From NCBI GenBank assembly GCA_031255815.1, contig JAIRRU010000097.1:1-6758 (forward strand): a DNA stretch of 6,758 bases. Direction: 5' to 3'. Shown here in pieces: positions 1 to 6,371 of the stretch; position 1 is the first letter of the stretch, and every line of letters begins with the position of its first letter. The stretch comes from Treponema sp. Lineage in GTDB: Bacteria; Spirochaetota; Spirochaetia; Treponematales; Breznakiellaceae. The notes beneath the pieces were generated by a model. It worked only from the letters and a program-made list of their open reading frames with translations, was not told the DNA's origin and did not search any database. The translations under genes were made by a program, and so were the position numbers.

Positions 1-7
1 GTCAAGT

Positions 8-196
8 TTAGCATTCATGGTGGGGATTCTTTATTTTTTTCAAAAATTTCATAAAATCTACCTGCGTGCCCAGGGCGCTGAAAAATTTTTCATACTTCTG
101 AACCTCTTCGTGAATGTACTCGATTAGGCGTATGTCAATACCAAACAGGCGCAAAAACCAGTAATTCTGAATTTTAAAAAAAGACGCTTCGGGCAC
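8..196 (-). CDS. Hypothetical 62-residue ORF or C-terminal gene remnant
   Basis: I do not recognise this protein. It would start at a GTG (196) with no Shine-Dalgarno sequence and end at TAA (10-8). It is rich in aromatic and charged residues, with a plausible amphipathic helix around IEYIHEEVQKYEKFF and a basic C-terminus. Its DNA is clearly more AT-rich than the operon beside it. The reading frame is open upstream of the GTG all the way to the TGA that ends the outer-membrane protein gene (370-368). The true 5' end is therefore undefined, and this could be the tail of a decayed gene. It lies downstream of the operon on the same strand, so it could be reached by readthrough. The composition looks protein-like, but the lack of a ribosome site and the short length keep confidence low. 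Chance ORF is the main alternative. Confidence 0.3.
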   Translation of the reverse strand: MPEASFFKIQNYWFLRLFGIDIRLIEYIHEEVQKYEKFFSALGTQVDFMKFLKKIKNPHHEC

Positions 197-367
197 GGCG
201 AAGACTGGCGGATCCTGTTCCTGGCCGTCCCGGATCAGGCCCCGGACGCTTGAATTCGGAATCGCCGGGCGGCACCTGCGGCGGCCGGATCCTGCCGGGC
301 CTTGCCGTCCGGGAAAACAGGCAAACCGGGGAGGGGCCTTTACGGCGCGTTTTTGGGAAAGCCTTTT
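197..367. other. GC-rich stretch after the operon, no recognised gene
   Basis: This lies between the operon's last stop codon and the AT-richer left end. It is strongly GC-rich and has low-quality ORFs on both strands that look like compositional noise. I found no strong rho-independent terminator for the operon. The nearest candidate is a 5-base-pair stem (CTTCG 187-191 with CGAAG 199-203) followed on the minus strand, after a few bases, by seven Ts (182-176). It is weak, and it overlaps the start of the small ORF to the left. Confidence 0.5.
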
Positions 368-1558
368 TCAGAACCGGAGCCGGGCCCTGGCGTCGAAACG
401 GAAGCGGCTTCCCCCGTCTTGTCCCGGCGGGACGGGGCCGAATTCGCCTCTCCCGCCTTCGTCCTGGAAGAGGCTCCGGTCAATGGGGAAGCGGGCGGAG
501 AGGCTGAGGCTGAGGCCCTGGAAGAGTTCATGCTCCGCGCTGAAAACGGGGGTGAAGGAAGCGTCGTCGCATCCGGCGATGAGGGCCGCGCTGGCGCTTG
601 TATAATCGCTGATCCGGTAACGGAGCGAGGCGTAGAGGCAGTTCCCGTTGGAAAGATCCGCAGGATCCTCCGCCGGCGCGGCTGAAGCGCTGCCCCTGTA
701 GAGGTACTCGGCAAGAAGGTAAAAGCGCCCGCCCGGGAAGGAATAGTCAAAGCCGGCGCTGGCGGAAAGGCCCTCAATGCCGGTTTCCGCTTCCGGGTTG
801 CAGGTGTAAAGCATATCCGCCACAAGGCCCAGAACGAGATCCGCTTTCAGGGAAAGGCCCGTCCGGTGGAGGCCCCGCCCGGCCCCCTCCTGGGGGGACT
901 GGAAGGCGTAGAGGAGCTGAACGCTGGCCTTGTCCCCGTGCCGGTCCAGGGAGATTCCCCCCAGCCCCCCGGCGCCCGTCTCCGGGAGCGGGGCCTTCGG
1001 CGCGGCCCCGAAGAAGAGCAGCTTAACCGAATCGTAGGGATACCAGGAAAGCCCCGCGCCAAGAACCGCCCGGGGCCTGGCGTCCGGGCGGAGGGGGTTC
1101 CGGGGGTTAAGAAAATCCGAAGGGCCCCAGACCTGGCCGTAACCGAAGGGCAGCCTGAGAAGCCCCCCGTCAAAATCCAGGCGGCTGCCGTTCAGGCTGA
1201 AGTAAAGCCGTTCCAGTTCTATACCGGAGATGTAGTTCTCTCCTTCCGCATAGGATGAGGGGGACAAACCGTTCCGCTCTCCGTTCCGGTAGAGCCCCCA
1301 TTCGGAAGCTTCTCTGGCGTAATTCCCCGCAGCCGCAATAAAATTCACGGCCCCGTATACCGCCGCCTGATCCCGGATCTTAACCCGGGCCCTGATATTG
1401 GCATATTCCTCGACGCCGTAGGAGAAGGCGGGAGCCTCCCCCGCCCCGGAGCGCATATTGACGCTGCTGTCCAGAATACCGGACACGGAAAAATTCTGGG
1501 CAAAGATCCCCCCGGCCGCGGATAAAAGCAAGGCCGCCGCCAACATTCGCCGCTTCAT
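368..1558 (-). CDS. Predicted outer-membrane beta-barrel protein, last gene of the transport operon
   Basis: This is a 396-residue predicted outer-membrane protein. Residues 1-20 form a Sec signal peptide (basic MKRR, then an Ala/Leu-rich core) with likely cleavage after IFA and before QNFSVSG. The rest alternates short amphipathic strands with Gly/Asn/Asp turns, for example around LDFDGGLLRLPFGYG and FYLLAEYLYRG. It ends in RFDARARLRF, a C-terminal aromatic strand like the BAM-recognised beta signal. The segment GQVWGPSDFLNPRNP (about 141-155) resembles the WG...NP..NP pattern I associate with DUF1302-type barrels that accompany LolA-like proteins; this is from memory. The start at 1558 is chosen because GGAGG (1570-1566) is 7 bases from that ATG and only 1 base from the alternative ATG at 1564. 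It begins 17 bases after the LolA-like gene, which suggests it is the outer-membrane end of the same pathway. The exact family and cargo are unknown. Confidence 0.8.
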   Translation of the reverse strand: MKRRMLAAALLLSAAGGIFAQNFSVSGILDSSVNMRSGAGEAPAFSYGVEEYANIRARVKIRDQAAVYGAVNFIAAAGNYAREASEWGLYRNGERNGLSPSSYAEGENYISGIELERLYFSLNGSRLDFDGGLLRLPFGYGQVWGPSDFLNPRNPLRPDARPRAVLGAGLSWYPYDSVKLLFFGAAPKAPLPETGAGGLGGISLDRHGDKASVQLLYAFQSPQEGAGRGLHRTGLSLKADLVLGLVADMLYTCNPEAETGIEGLSASAGFDYSFPGGRFYLLAEYLYRGSASAAPAEDPADLSNGNCLYASLRYRISDYTSASAALIAGCDDASFTPVFSAEHELFQGLSLSLSARFPIDRSLFQDEGGRGEFGPVPPGQDGGSRFRFDARARLRF

Positions 1559-1575
1559 ATTCATACCTCCCCGGC

Positions 1576-2334
1576 CTACCGTTCCAAATTCCTCGTGCTG
1601 AACACCGAATCGGCTATGGGCCCGTCCAGGATCAGGTTCCTCATTATGAAAGTAGTTTTACTCCCCTTCCGCAGCAGATCCCGCATTTCCCCCTCAACCG
1701 GGAAACGGCGGCCGCCTGTTTCCTCAGCCCGGAGCAGGGTGTATTCCTTAAGCCTGGCCCCGGAGAGGGCAAAGAGTTCGTAGCGGAGCAGGTCTTCCGT
1801 TTCCTTGTCTATCCAGAGTTTCCGTTTGGGGTAACTTTCAGTCCGCCTTCTGGCGCTAAGCTCCAGCACCCAGCAGTCCCGGCTGCCGCCGTTTAGGGTC
1901 AGGGTTTCGGAAGGCCCGAGGGCCGGGCTGTAACGGCTGGAGAGGCTGTCGTTGTCCAGCGTATCCTCGTAGGAAAGATCCGAGCCCATCATGGACTCTT
2001 TCAGCATGTGGCCGGAGATAAGCATAACTTCCTCGGTATCCGGGGAGTACACGTAGAGCCGCGCCCCCTTCTTCAGGTATTTGGTGCCCCGGTCTTCCGG
2101 ATTGGTAAACTCAATAAAACTATCGCTGTTTCCCCTGGCCCAGGTTTTAAAAAGCTTTACGTGGCGCCGGTTCTGGTATTCGATTATCATTTCGCCTTCG
2201 TATTCGATGGTGCTGTAGACCTCGTTCTCGTCAACCCGGCGCAGAAGCTCCGCCGCGGAGGGCGTCTGCCCGTAAGCGGATAGCGCCGCCAGTACGGCGC
2301 ACAAGCCTGCCAAACAAAACCTTTTTTCGTACAT
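1576..2334 (-). CDS. LolA-like outer-membrane lipoprotein-sorting protein (periplasmic carrier)
   Basis: This 252-residue secreted protein has a signal peptide at residues 1-22 (MYEKRF, a hydrophobic core, then SAYG before QTPSA). No acceptable lipobox surrounds Cys7 or Cys12, so it should be a soluble periplasmic protein. The mature part has the features of the LolA-like family annotated as 'outer membrane lipoprotein-sorting protein': FTNPEDRGTKYLKKG (about 76-90), LYVYSPDTEEV (about 93-103), the hallmark GHMLKESMMGSDLSYED (about 108-124) and KRKLWIDKETEDLLRYE (about 170-186). Family members adopt a LolA/LolB-like open barrel that binds acyl chains; the cargo here is inferred only. The start at 2334 is preferred over an upstream in-frame start at 2391, because GGAGG (2345-2341) sits 6 bases before it and the signal peptide begins there; the longer form would overlap the permease gene and bury the signal. 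It lies 25 bases after permease 2 and 17 before the barrel gene. Confidence 0.88.
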   Translation of the reverse strand: MYEKRFCLAGLCAVLAALSAYGQTPSAAELLRRVDENEVYSTIEYEGEMIIEYQNRRHVKLFKTWARGNSDSFIEFTNPEDRGTKYLKKGARLYVYSPDTEEVMLISGHMLKESMMGSDLSYEDTLDNDSLSSRYSPALGPSETLTLNGGSRDCWVLELSARRRTESYPKRKLWIDKETEDLLRYELFALSGARLKEYTLLRAEETGGRRFPVEGEMRDLLRKGSKTTFIMRNLILDGPIADSVFSTRNLER

Positions 2335-2359
2335 AACAAACCTCCATTCCTTACTTTTA

Positions 2360-3628
2360 CTACCGGCGCAGCGCTTCAACCGGCTCCACAAAGGCGCTTT
2401 TTAACGAAGGGATAAGGGTACAGATCGAGGCGGCCAGTACGCCAAAGAAGAAACTCAAGAGCAGTATGTCCGCCGAAAAACGAAGGAACAGGGTTCCGGA
2501 TATGGGGAATTCCTTAAAGCCCCCGCCGGTCATGGCGTTAAAATCCAGGGGGAAAAGGGAGCCGGTAAAGGTAACGATGCCTCCGGCCAGAACTCCCGCC
2601 AGGGCGCCAAGGACGCTGAGAAATACCGCCTCAAAGAAAAACACCGCCACTATTTCCCGGCGGCTCATGCCCAGGCTCCCCATCATGCCTATTTCCTTAA
2701 TCCGTTCGTGAATGATCATCACCACCGTGTTTACGATAAGAAAACTCGCCACGATAAGGAACACCAGTTCTACTACCATGTATATAGCCATGCTCTGCCG
2801 CATCATCGACACAAAGTAATTGTCCCTCCAGTCGCGGACAACGTCCTCTTCCCCCAGCATATCCCGCAGTCGGGCGGCAAGCGCCCCGCTCTGCCCCTTT
2901 TCTCCGGCAAAGACAAAGATCTGCTGGGCGGCGTCCCCCAGCACCAGGAGGCGCTGGAGCCGGGTAAAATCCACAAGGATAATATCCTTGTCGTATTTCT
3001 GGTAATCGTACTCGAAGATGCCGGTAATCGCGGGGGCCCAGAGCTTATCGGAAAATTGGGCGGAAACGGTCTTGAGGGGGATCCGGTCGCCGATTTTAAG
3101 CCCCGTTTTTCCGGCCATGCCGGTACCGATGGCACATTCGTTGCTTCCCGCTTCCGGATAGCGGCCGGCGACCAGGCCGTCGGATCGCTTTGTCGCGTTA
3201 AAGGAATTAAGCGCCGTTTCTTCGGCTATGTTTATGCCCCAAAGAAAGGCGTGTTTAACGGTACTGTCCTGAAGGGTGGCGTAGGCGCTGATCCGGGGCA
3301 GGGCCGCCTTAACCCCCGGAACGGCGCGAATCTCCGCCGCCAGTTCCGCCGCGGATCTGCCCCCGGCCGCCGGGTGCTGGACGGGCAGGTATTCCTTGTC
3401 CGCCTCAAAGGCGGCGGAGACAACGCTTACGTGGCCGGTATCAAAAACCTGCACCAGTTCTTCTATGCTTTTTACCATTCCTCCTATCATGGATTGCATA
3501 AGGATGGTGAAAAACACCGCGATAGCCACCGCCACGATACACAGGACAGTCCGCCGCATGTTTCTAAACACGTTCCGCCAGGCTATGGCCGCCAGGATCC
3601 GGAACCCTCCCCCCTTGCCGGTATTCAT
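2360..3628 (-). CDS. FtsX/LolC-E-type ABC transporter permease (second permease)
   Basis: This is a 422-residue inner-membrane permease of the MacB/LolCE type. One N-terminal transmembrane helix (about 26-52) follows a basic segment (WRNVFRNMRRT). Next comes a periplasmic MacB-like core domain (about 55-275), then three C-terminal helices (about 281-307, 327-352, 385-408) forming the FtsX domain. The cytoplasmic segment HERIKEIGMMGSLGMSRREIV (from about 307) is the conserved coupling-helix motif that contacts the ATPase. It ends in PVEALRR, the usual tail of the family. The length matches ordinary LolC/LolE proteins (about 400-420). The ATG at 3628 has AGGAGG 5 bases upstream and begins 11 bases after permease 1 stops. 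These transporters usually work by mechanotransmission, with ATP hydrolysis moving the periplasmic domains to extract or push a substrate. With two different permeases present, a LolCDE-like heterodimer is the natural reading. Confidence 0.92.
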   Translation of the reverse strand: MNTGKGGGFRILAAIAWRNVFRNMRRTVLCIVAVAIAVFFTILMQSMIGGMVKSIEELVQVFDTGHVSVVSAAFEADKEYLPVQHPAAGGRSAAELAAEIRAVPGVKAALPRISAYATLQDSTVKHAFLWGINIAEETALNSFNATKRSDGLVAGRYPEAGSNECAIGTGMAGKTGLKIGDRIPLKTVSAQFSDKLWAPAITGIFEYDYQKYDKDIILVDFTRLQRLLVLGDAAQQIFVFAGEKGQSGALAARLRDMLGEEDVVRDWRDNYFVSMMRQSMAIYMVVELVFLIVASFLIVNTVVMIIHERIKEIGMMGSLGMSRREIVAVFFFEAVFLSVLGALAGVLAGGIVTFTGSLFPLDFNAMTGGGFKEFPISGTLFLRFSADILLLSFFFGVLAASICTLIPSLKSAFVEPVEALRR

Positions 3629-3639
3629 CCCTTCCTCCT

Positions 3640-5337
3640 TTAAAAATCCCGCAGGCTTTCGGTAAGCGGCGTCTTAAGGATCCCCAGGGCCGGCAAAAGG
3701 GCCATGGAGGCGGCAATCAGCGTCGCCGCCGCAGCCGAACCGATGATCACCGGCCCGTTCCAGGCGGATCTGAACACGCCGTTTACCCGGTAACCGATAT
3801 CCCCGCCCATGGTCTCGGTCATGGCGCTAAAATCTATGCCGTACTTCACCATAGGGATGTTGATCAGGCAGCCCAGGGCAAGGCCGGCCAGCGATCCGAT
3901 AAGCCCCGCCATGCCGGCTTCGGCCGTCAGGGTAAAGACAAGCCGGGCGTCGCTCATACCCTGGGCCCGCATCATGCCTATCTCCCTGGTTCGTTCCAGG
4001 ATGGCGAGAAGCATGGTGTTGGCGATCCCCAGGAAGGAAAGCACGAAGAGGATGAGCGTCATGATCCGGGTGCTCCAGTTATCCCCGGCGGCGGCGGCGA
4101 TAAAATCCTTTACGTAGCCTTCCCAGCCGAAGATCCCGAGCTCGGGCGGCAGGGGCCGGCCAAGCTCCGCTTCCAGGGCGGCGGTAATGAATGACGGGGA
4201 TTCGTACTTGCCCGGGAGCGCCGTGTCGCCGGCGTTTTGCCGCCGGATAACAAGTTCCGTCACTTTCCCTTCCAGCATGAGCCCCGCCTCGTCCTGCAAT
4301 ACGTCTATGGGTATGAAGGCGGTGTTGTTGTTAAGCTGGGGATTAGGCGCGTTGATGGTTCCCGCCAAAACCACGTCTATCAGCTGGTTCACATGCCTTA
4401 CGGCGCCGGAATAATCCGCCCGCACCATGGCGGCCAGAACCTCCTCCGTCAGGGCCGGATCGCCGGCAGCCAAATACCAGGCCCTGGTAAGCTCATCGTA
4501 CTCGTAGGCCCGGCGGAACAGTTCCGCTTCCCCGGCGCTGAACTTGGGCTCAAGATCGCTCTCGAACCTCTCCTGCCTTACCATGCCGGGGGCGGCCTTC
4601 AGGTCTATCACCGTGGAAATCCGGGCGTTCATGCGGCCCGCCTCCGCCAGCATGTTCCAGTACCGATCCCGGTCGGCCGGGGAGACATCCCTTCTCAGAA
4701 AGAGGCGTCCGTTCCCCCCGCTTTCCGGTTCCGCTTTGGGGGCGAAAAGCCCGCCCGGTTTTTTCCCCGCCCTTTCGTAGAGCGCCCGGACAAAATCCCC
4801 TTCCCCGGGCGGAAGCGCGGAGATTAGCTCTTCAAGTTCCTTCCGGGTGGGGCGCATGGGGATGCCCAGTTTCAGCTTATCCGCGGTCATGGTTCCCAGT
4901 ATGATCTCGAAAGCCCCCTCCCGCAGGTAACGGCCGTTTTCAACGGAGCTGTCAATCCGCAGCACCCGGGAATCCGGGCGGGGATCAATGGCGTTGAATA
5001 TTACCGGCGCGGAACCGGTTTCCGAAAAGAGGGTTCCGGCGAAGACGAAGCGGGGGGAGGAAACGTAGCCCGCCCGGTCCAGAGCCCCGGCGTAGCCCTC
5101 CCAGCCTCCGAAATTTTCGTACATAGGGCGGTCGTCCAAGTTCTCAAAGTAGAGCCTGGCCTGAAGCTTGGCCGCCCCGGTTTCGTAACTGACGATGTTC
5201 CGTTTCGAGTCTACCGTCATTCCCGCAATCCAGGCGTCCGCGAAGATATACACCGCCACGCTTACGGCGATAGCCAGAATGGACAGGACGGTCTTCACCT
5301 TATGCCGGGCAAGGTTACGGAAAGCCATGCGTATCAT
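3640..5337 (-). CDS. FtsX/LolC-E-type ABC transporter permease with enlarged periplasmic domain (first permease)
   Basis: This 565-residue inner-membrane permease has the four-helix MacB/LolCE plan: helix 1 at about 16-40, the FtsX helices at about 424-448, 467-495 and 530-553, and the coupling motif ERTREIGMMRAQGMSDARLV at about 448-467. The tail PLTESLRDF fits the family. It is about 150 residues longer than a normal LolC/LolE or than its partner. The extra part lies between EIILGTMTADKLKLGIP (about 144-160) and the family-like VVLAGTINAPNPQLNNN (about 322-338). It is a charged, probably helical insertion in the periplasmic domain. Three starts are possible. ATG 5337 is preferred because AGGG (5348-5345) lies 7 bases upstream; GTG 5340 adds one residue and ATG 5325 removes four. 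The start shares one base with the ATPase stop codon (TGATG), so the two are probably translationally coupled. Confidence 0.92.
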   Translation of the reverse strand: MIRMAFRNLARHKVKTVLSILAIAVSVAVYIFADAWIAGMTVDSKRNIVSYETGAAKLQARLYFENLDDRPMYENFGGWEGYAGALDRAGYVSSPRFVFAGTLFSETGSAPVIFNAIDPRPDSRVLRIDSSVENGRYLREGAFEIILGTMTADKLKLGIPMRPTRKELEELISALPPGEGDFVRALYERAGKKPGGLFAPKAEPESGGNGRLFLRRDVSPADRDRYWNMLAEAGRMNARISTVIDLKAAPGMVRQERFESDLEPKFSAGEAELFRRAYEYDELTRAWYLAAGDPALTEEVLAAMVRADYSGAVRHVNQLIDVVLAGTINAPNPQLNNNTAFIPIDVLQDEAGLMLEGKVTELVIRRQNAGDTALPGKYESPSFITAALEAELGRPLPPELGIFGWEGYVKDFIAAAAGDNWSTRIMTLILFVLSFLGIANTMLLAILERTREIGMMRAQGMSDARLVFTLTAEAGMAGLIGSLAGLALGCLINIPMVKYGIDFSAMTETMGGDIGYRVNGVFRSAWNGPVIIGSAAAATLIAASMALLPALGILKTPLTESLRDF

Positions 5338-6020
5338 CACTTTACCCTGTCGCTTTCCACCTGGCCGTCCCGGATACGCACTACCCGGCGGGCATAGTCC
5401 ATAACCATCTGATCGTGGGTGGAAAAAATAAAGCTGGTGCCAACGTTCCTGTTCAAGGCCAGCATGAGTTCCAAAATTTCCCGGCCCGTCGCGGAGTCCA
5501 GGTTGGCCGTCGGCTCGTCGGCAAGGATAAGCTTGGGCTGCTTTACCAGCGCCCGGGCGATAGCCACCCGCTGCTGCTGGCCCCCGGACATCTCCTTGGG
5601 GCGGCGCTTCGCCATGCCCCCAAGGCCGACATCGTGTATCGCCTTTTCGGTCCGTTCCCTTATTTCCCTTTTGTCCAGCCCAAGAAGGCTAAGGGGAAAG
5701 GAGACGTTCTCCTCCGCCGAAAGCACCGGGATAAGGTTGTAAGCCTGAAAGATAAAGCCGATGTGGCACCGCCGCAGCAGGGCAAGCTTTTTTTTCGGGA
5801 GCCGGCCCACATCTTCGCCGCCCACCAGCATAGTTCCCCCGCTAAGGGTATCGAGGCAGCCGGCAAGGTGGAGAAAGGTAGACTTGCCGCTCCCGGAAGG
5901 CCCCGCCAGGGCGGCAAATTCCCCGGCCTGGAATTCCAGACTCACCCCCCGCAGGGCGTGCACGGTCTGGCCGTTTAACCCGTAATCCTTAACCACGTTT
6001 TTCGCCTGTACCACCGTCAC
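5337..6020 (-). CDS. ABC transporter ATP-binding protein, LolD/MacB type
   Basis: This 227-residue cytoplasmic ATPase energises the two downstream permeases. All catalytic motifs are intact: Walker A GPSGSGKST (about 40-48), Q-loop Gln in FQAYNLIP (about 92), signature MSGGQQQRVAIARAL (about 144-158), Walker B LILADE with catalytic Glu (about 164-169), D-loop NLDS (about 173-176) and H-loop His in STHD (about 202). The length and the strand order KDYGLNGQTVHALRGVSLEF are those of the MacB/LolD/FtsE group that pairs with FtsX-type permeases, not of importers. The GTG at 6020 is chosen because AGGGGG (6032-6027) is 6 bases upstream and homologues usually begin just before this point. A TTG at 6053 would add 11 residues without a ribosome site. 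It is the first gene of the operon and lies about 140 bases downstream of the predicted transcription start. The substrate cannot be read from the ATPase. Confidence 0.95.
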   Translation of the reverse strand: MTVVQAKNVVKDYGLNGQTVHALRGVSLEFQAGEFAALAGPSGSGKSTFLHLAGCLDTLSGGTMLVGGEDVGRLPKKKLALLRRCHIGFIFQAYNLIPVLSAEENVSFPLSLLGLDKREIRERTEKAIHDVGLGGMAKRRPKEMSGGQQQRVAIARALVKQPKLILADEPTANLDSATGREILELMLALNRNVGTSFIFSTHDQMVMDYARRVVRIRDGQVESDRVK

Positions 6021-6026
6021 AGCAAT

Positions 6027-6032
6027 CCCCCT
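6027..6032 (-). promoter_or_regulatory. Ribosome binding site that sets the ATPase start
   Basis: On the minus strand AGGGGG lies 6 bases before the GTG at 6020. No comparable purine block precedes the alternative TTG at 6053, so this site favours the shorter protein. Confidence 0.7.
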
Positions 6033-6144
6033 TTTATTTTCCTGAACTAACAATTACCGAGCCGCAAGGAGGCGGAAATCCGGCCGCAAGGACGGCGCGC
6101 CTGCTTGGGAAGCCCGCCCGCTTGCCGCCCGGGCCCCGCGCCCG

Positions 6145-6154
6145 TATTGTGCTA
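6145..6154 (+). promoter_or_regulatory. Operator half-site 3 (inverted copy just downstream of the start)
   Basis: TATTGTGCTA on the plus strand matches the operator sequence at 9 of 10 positions in the opposite orientation. With repeat 2 it forms a 26-base inverted repeat with a 6-base centre (TTCATC), located at about +7 to +16 of the transcript. It may bind the same regulator, or form a small stem in the mRNA 5' end. Confidence 0.5.
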
Positions 6155-6159
6155 TTCAT

Positions 6160-6170
6160 CTAGTACAATA
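6160..6170 (-). promoter_or_regulatory. Operator repeat 2 (over the -10 and start site)
   Basis: This is the second exact copy of TATTGTACTAG. It overlaps the downstream half of the -10 hexamer and the predicted start of transcription, where a bound protein would block RNA polymerase. Confidence 0.65.
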
Positions 6171-6196
6171 ATAAATGACCTAGTACAATATGTCAA
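6168..6196 (-). promoter_or_regulatory. Sigma-70-type promoter of the transport operon
   Basis: On the minus strand there is a consensus -35 TTGACA (6196-6191), a 17-base spacer (6190-6174) and a -10 TATTAT (6173-6168, one mismatch to TATAAT). This puts the start of transcription near 6160-6162. Upstream of the -35 (6197-6220) the minus strand has A-tracts (TTTCAAAAAAAACTGAAAAA), which look like an UP element. The promoter should be intrinsically strong, and it faces the ATPase gene. Confidence 0.82.
6180..6190 (-). promoter_or_regulatory. Operator repeat 1 (in the promoter spacer)
   Basis: TATTGTACTAG on the minus strand occupies most of the spacer between the -35 and -10. It is identical to the copy at 6160-6170, starting exactly 20 bases away (about two helical turns), so both would face the same side of the DNA. 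The inner part TAGTACAA is a near-dyad around GTAC. Confidence 0.65.
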
Positions 6197-6290
6197 TCAT
6201 TTTTCAGTTTTTTTTGAAATTTCCGTTGCTGATTTAAAAAACAGGCTTTAGACCGCTTTTCAAGGGGATTCGCGGCAATTTGCTATTTAG

Positions 6291-6326
6291 AGTCTGTCCA
6301 TAATGTAGACACATTATGGACAGACT
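6291..6326. repeat. Perfect 16-base-pair inverted repeat (left hairpin)
   Basis: AGTCTGTCCATAATGT (6291-6306) and its exact reverse complement (6311-6326) are separated by AGAC. The outer GTCTGTCC is shared with the hairpin at 6372-6406. A transcript of either strand would fold into a very stable stem-loop. Confidence 0.95.
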
Positions 6327-6337
6327 TCCTTGAAAAC

Positions 6338-6368
6338 GCATTTTCGCAGCCTTTAGGCGAGAAAATGC
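6338..6368. repeat. Imperfect hairpin between the two perfect ones
   Basis: GCATTTTC (6338-6345) pairs with GAAAATGC (6361-6368). After a small internal loop, GCC (6349-6351) and GGC (6356-6358) close a TTTA loop. It fills the gap between the two GTCTGTCC hairpins, so nearly all of 6291-6406 can fold. Confidence 0.75.
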
Positions 6369-6371
6369 AGG

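Larger units (their letters stand above)
6021..6161 (-). other. GC-rich 5' leader of the operon mRNA
   Basis: About 140 bases separate the predicted transcription start (near 6161) from the GTG. The segment is very GC-rich up to about 6060 and then AT-richer near the ribosome site. It holds a direct repeat, GCCGCAAGGA on the plus strand at 6061-6070 and 6083-6092, and short self-complementary stretches such as GCTT/AAGC around 6108-6118. There is no ATG-initiated leader peptide. I do not recognise a riboswitch. The structure may only reflect composition. Confidence 0.5.

Noticed and set aside
176..203. Rho-independent terminator for the operon
   Set aside because: The stem has only 5 base pairs and the T-run starts about 4 bases after it; too weak to call.
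250..685. Plus-strand frames over the end of the barrel gene
   Set aside because: Gly/Arg/Glu-rich composition typical of antisense frames in GC-rich DNA, with no supporting ribosome site or motif.
340..825. Minus-strand 161-codon frame overlapping the barrel gene
   Set aside because: Pro/Ala/Ser/Arg-rich shifted frame of the barrel gene; the barrel frame has the signal peptide, ribosome site and terminal beta signal.
1576..2334. LolA-like protein as a lipoprotein
   Set aside because: Cys7 and Cys12 lack an acceptable small residue at the -1 position of a lipobox, and a normal signal-peptidase site follows at about residue 22.
2708..3643. Long plus-strand open frame (311 codons) opposite permease 2
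   Set aside because: It is antisense to a clear permease gene, has His/Lys/Gly-rich low-quality sequence without domains, and reflects the codon bias of the GC-rich minus-strand gene.
4237..4827. Plus-strand open frame (196 codons) opposite permease 1
   Set aside because: Antisense shadow of the permease; no ribosome site or recognisable motif.
5415..5978. Plus-strand open frame (187 codons) opposite the ATPase
   Set aside because: Antisense shadow of a gene with all ABC motifs on the other strand.
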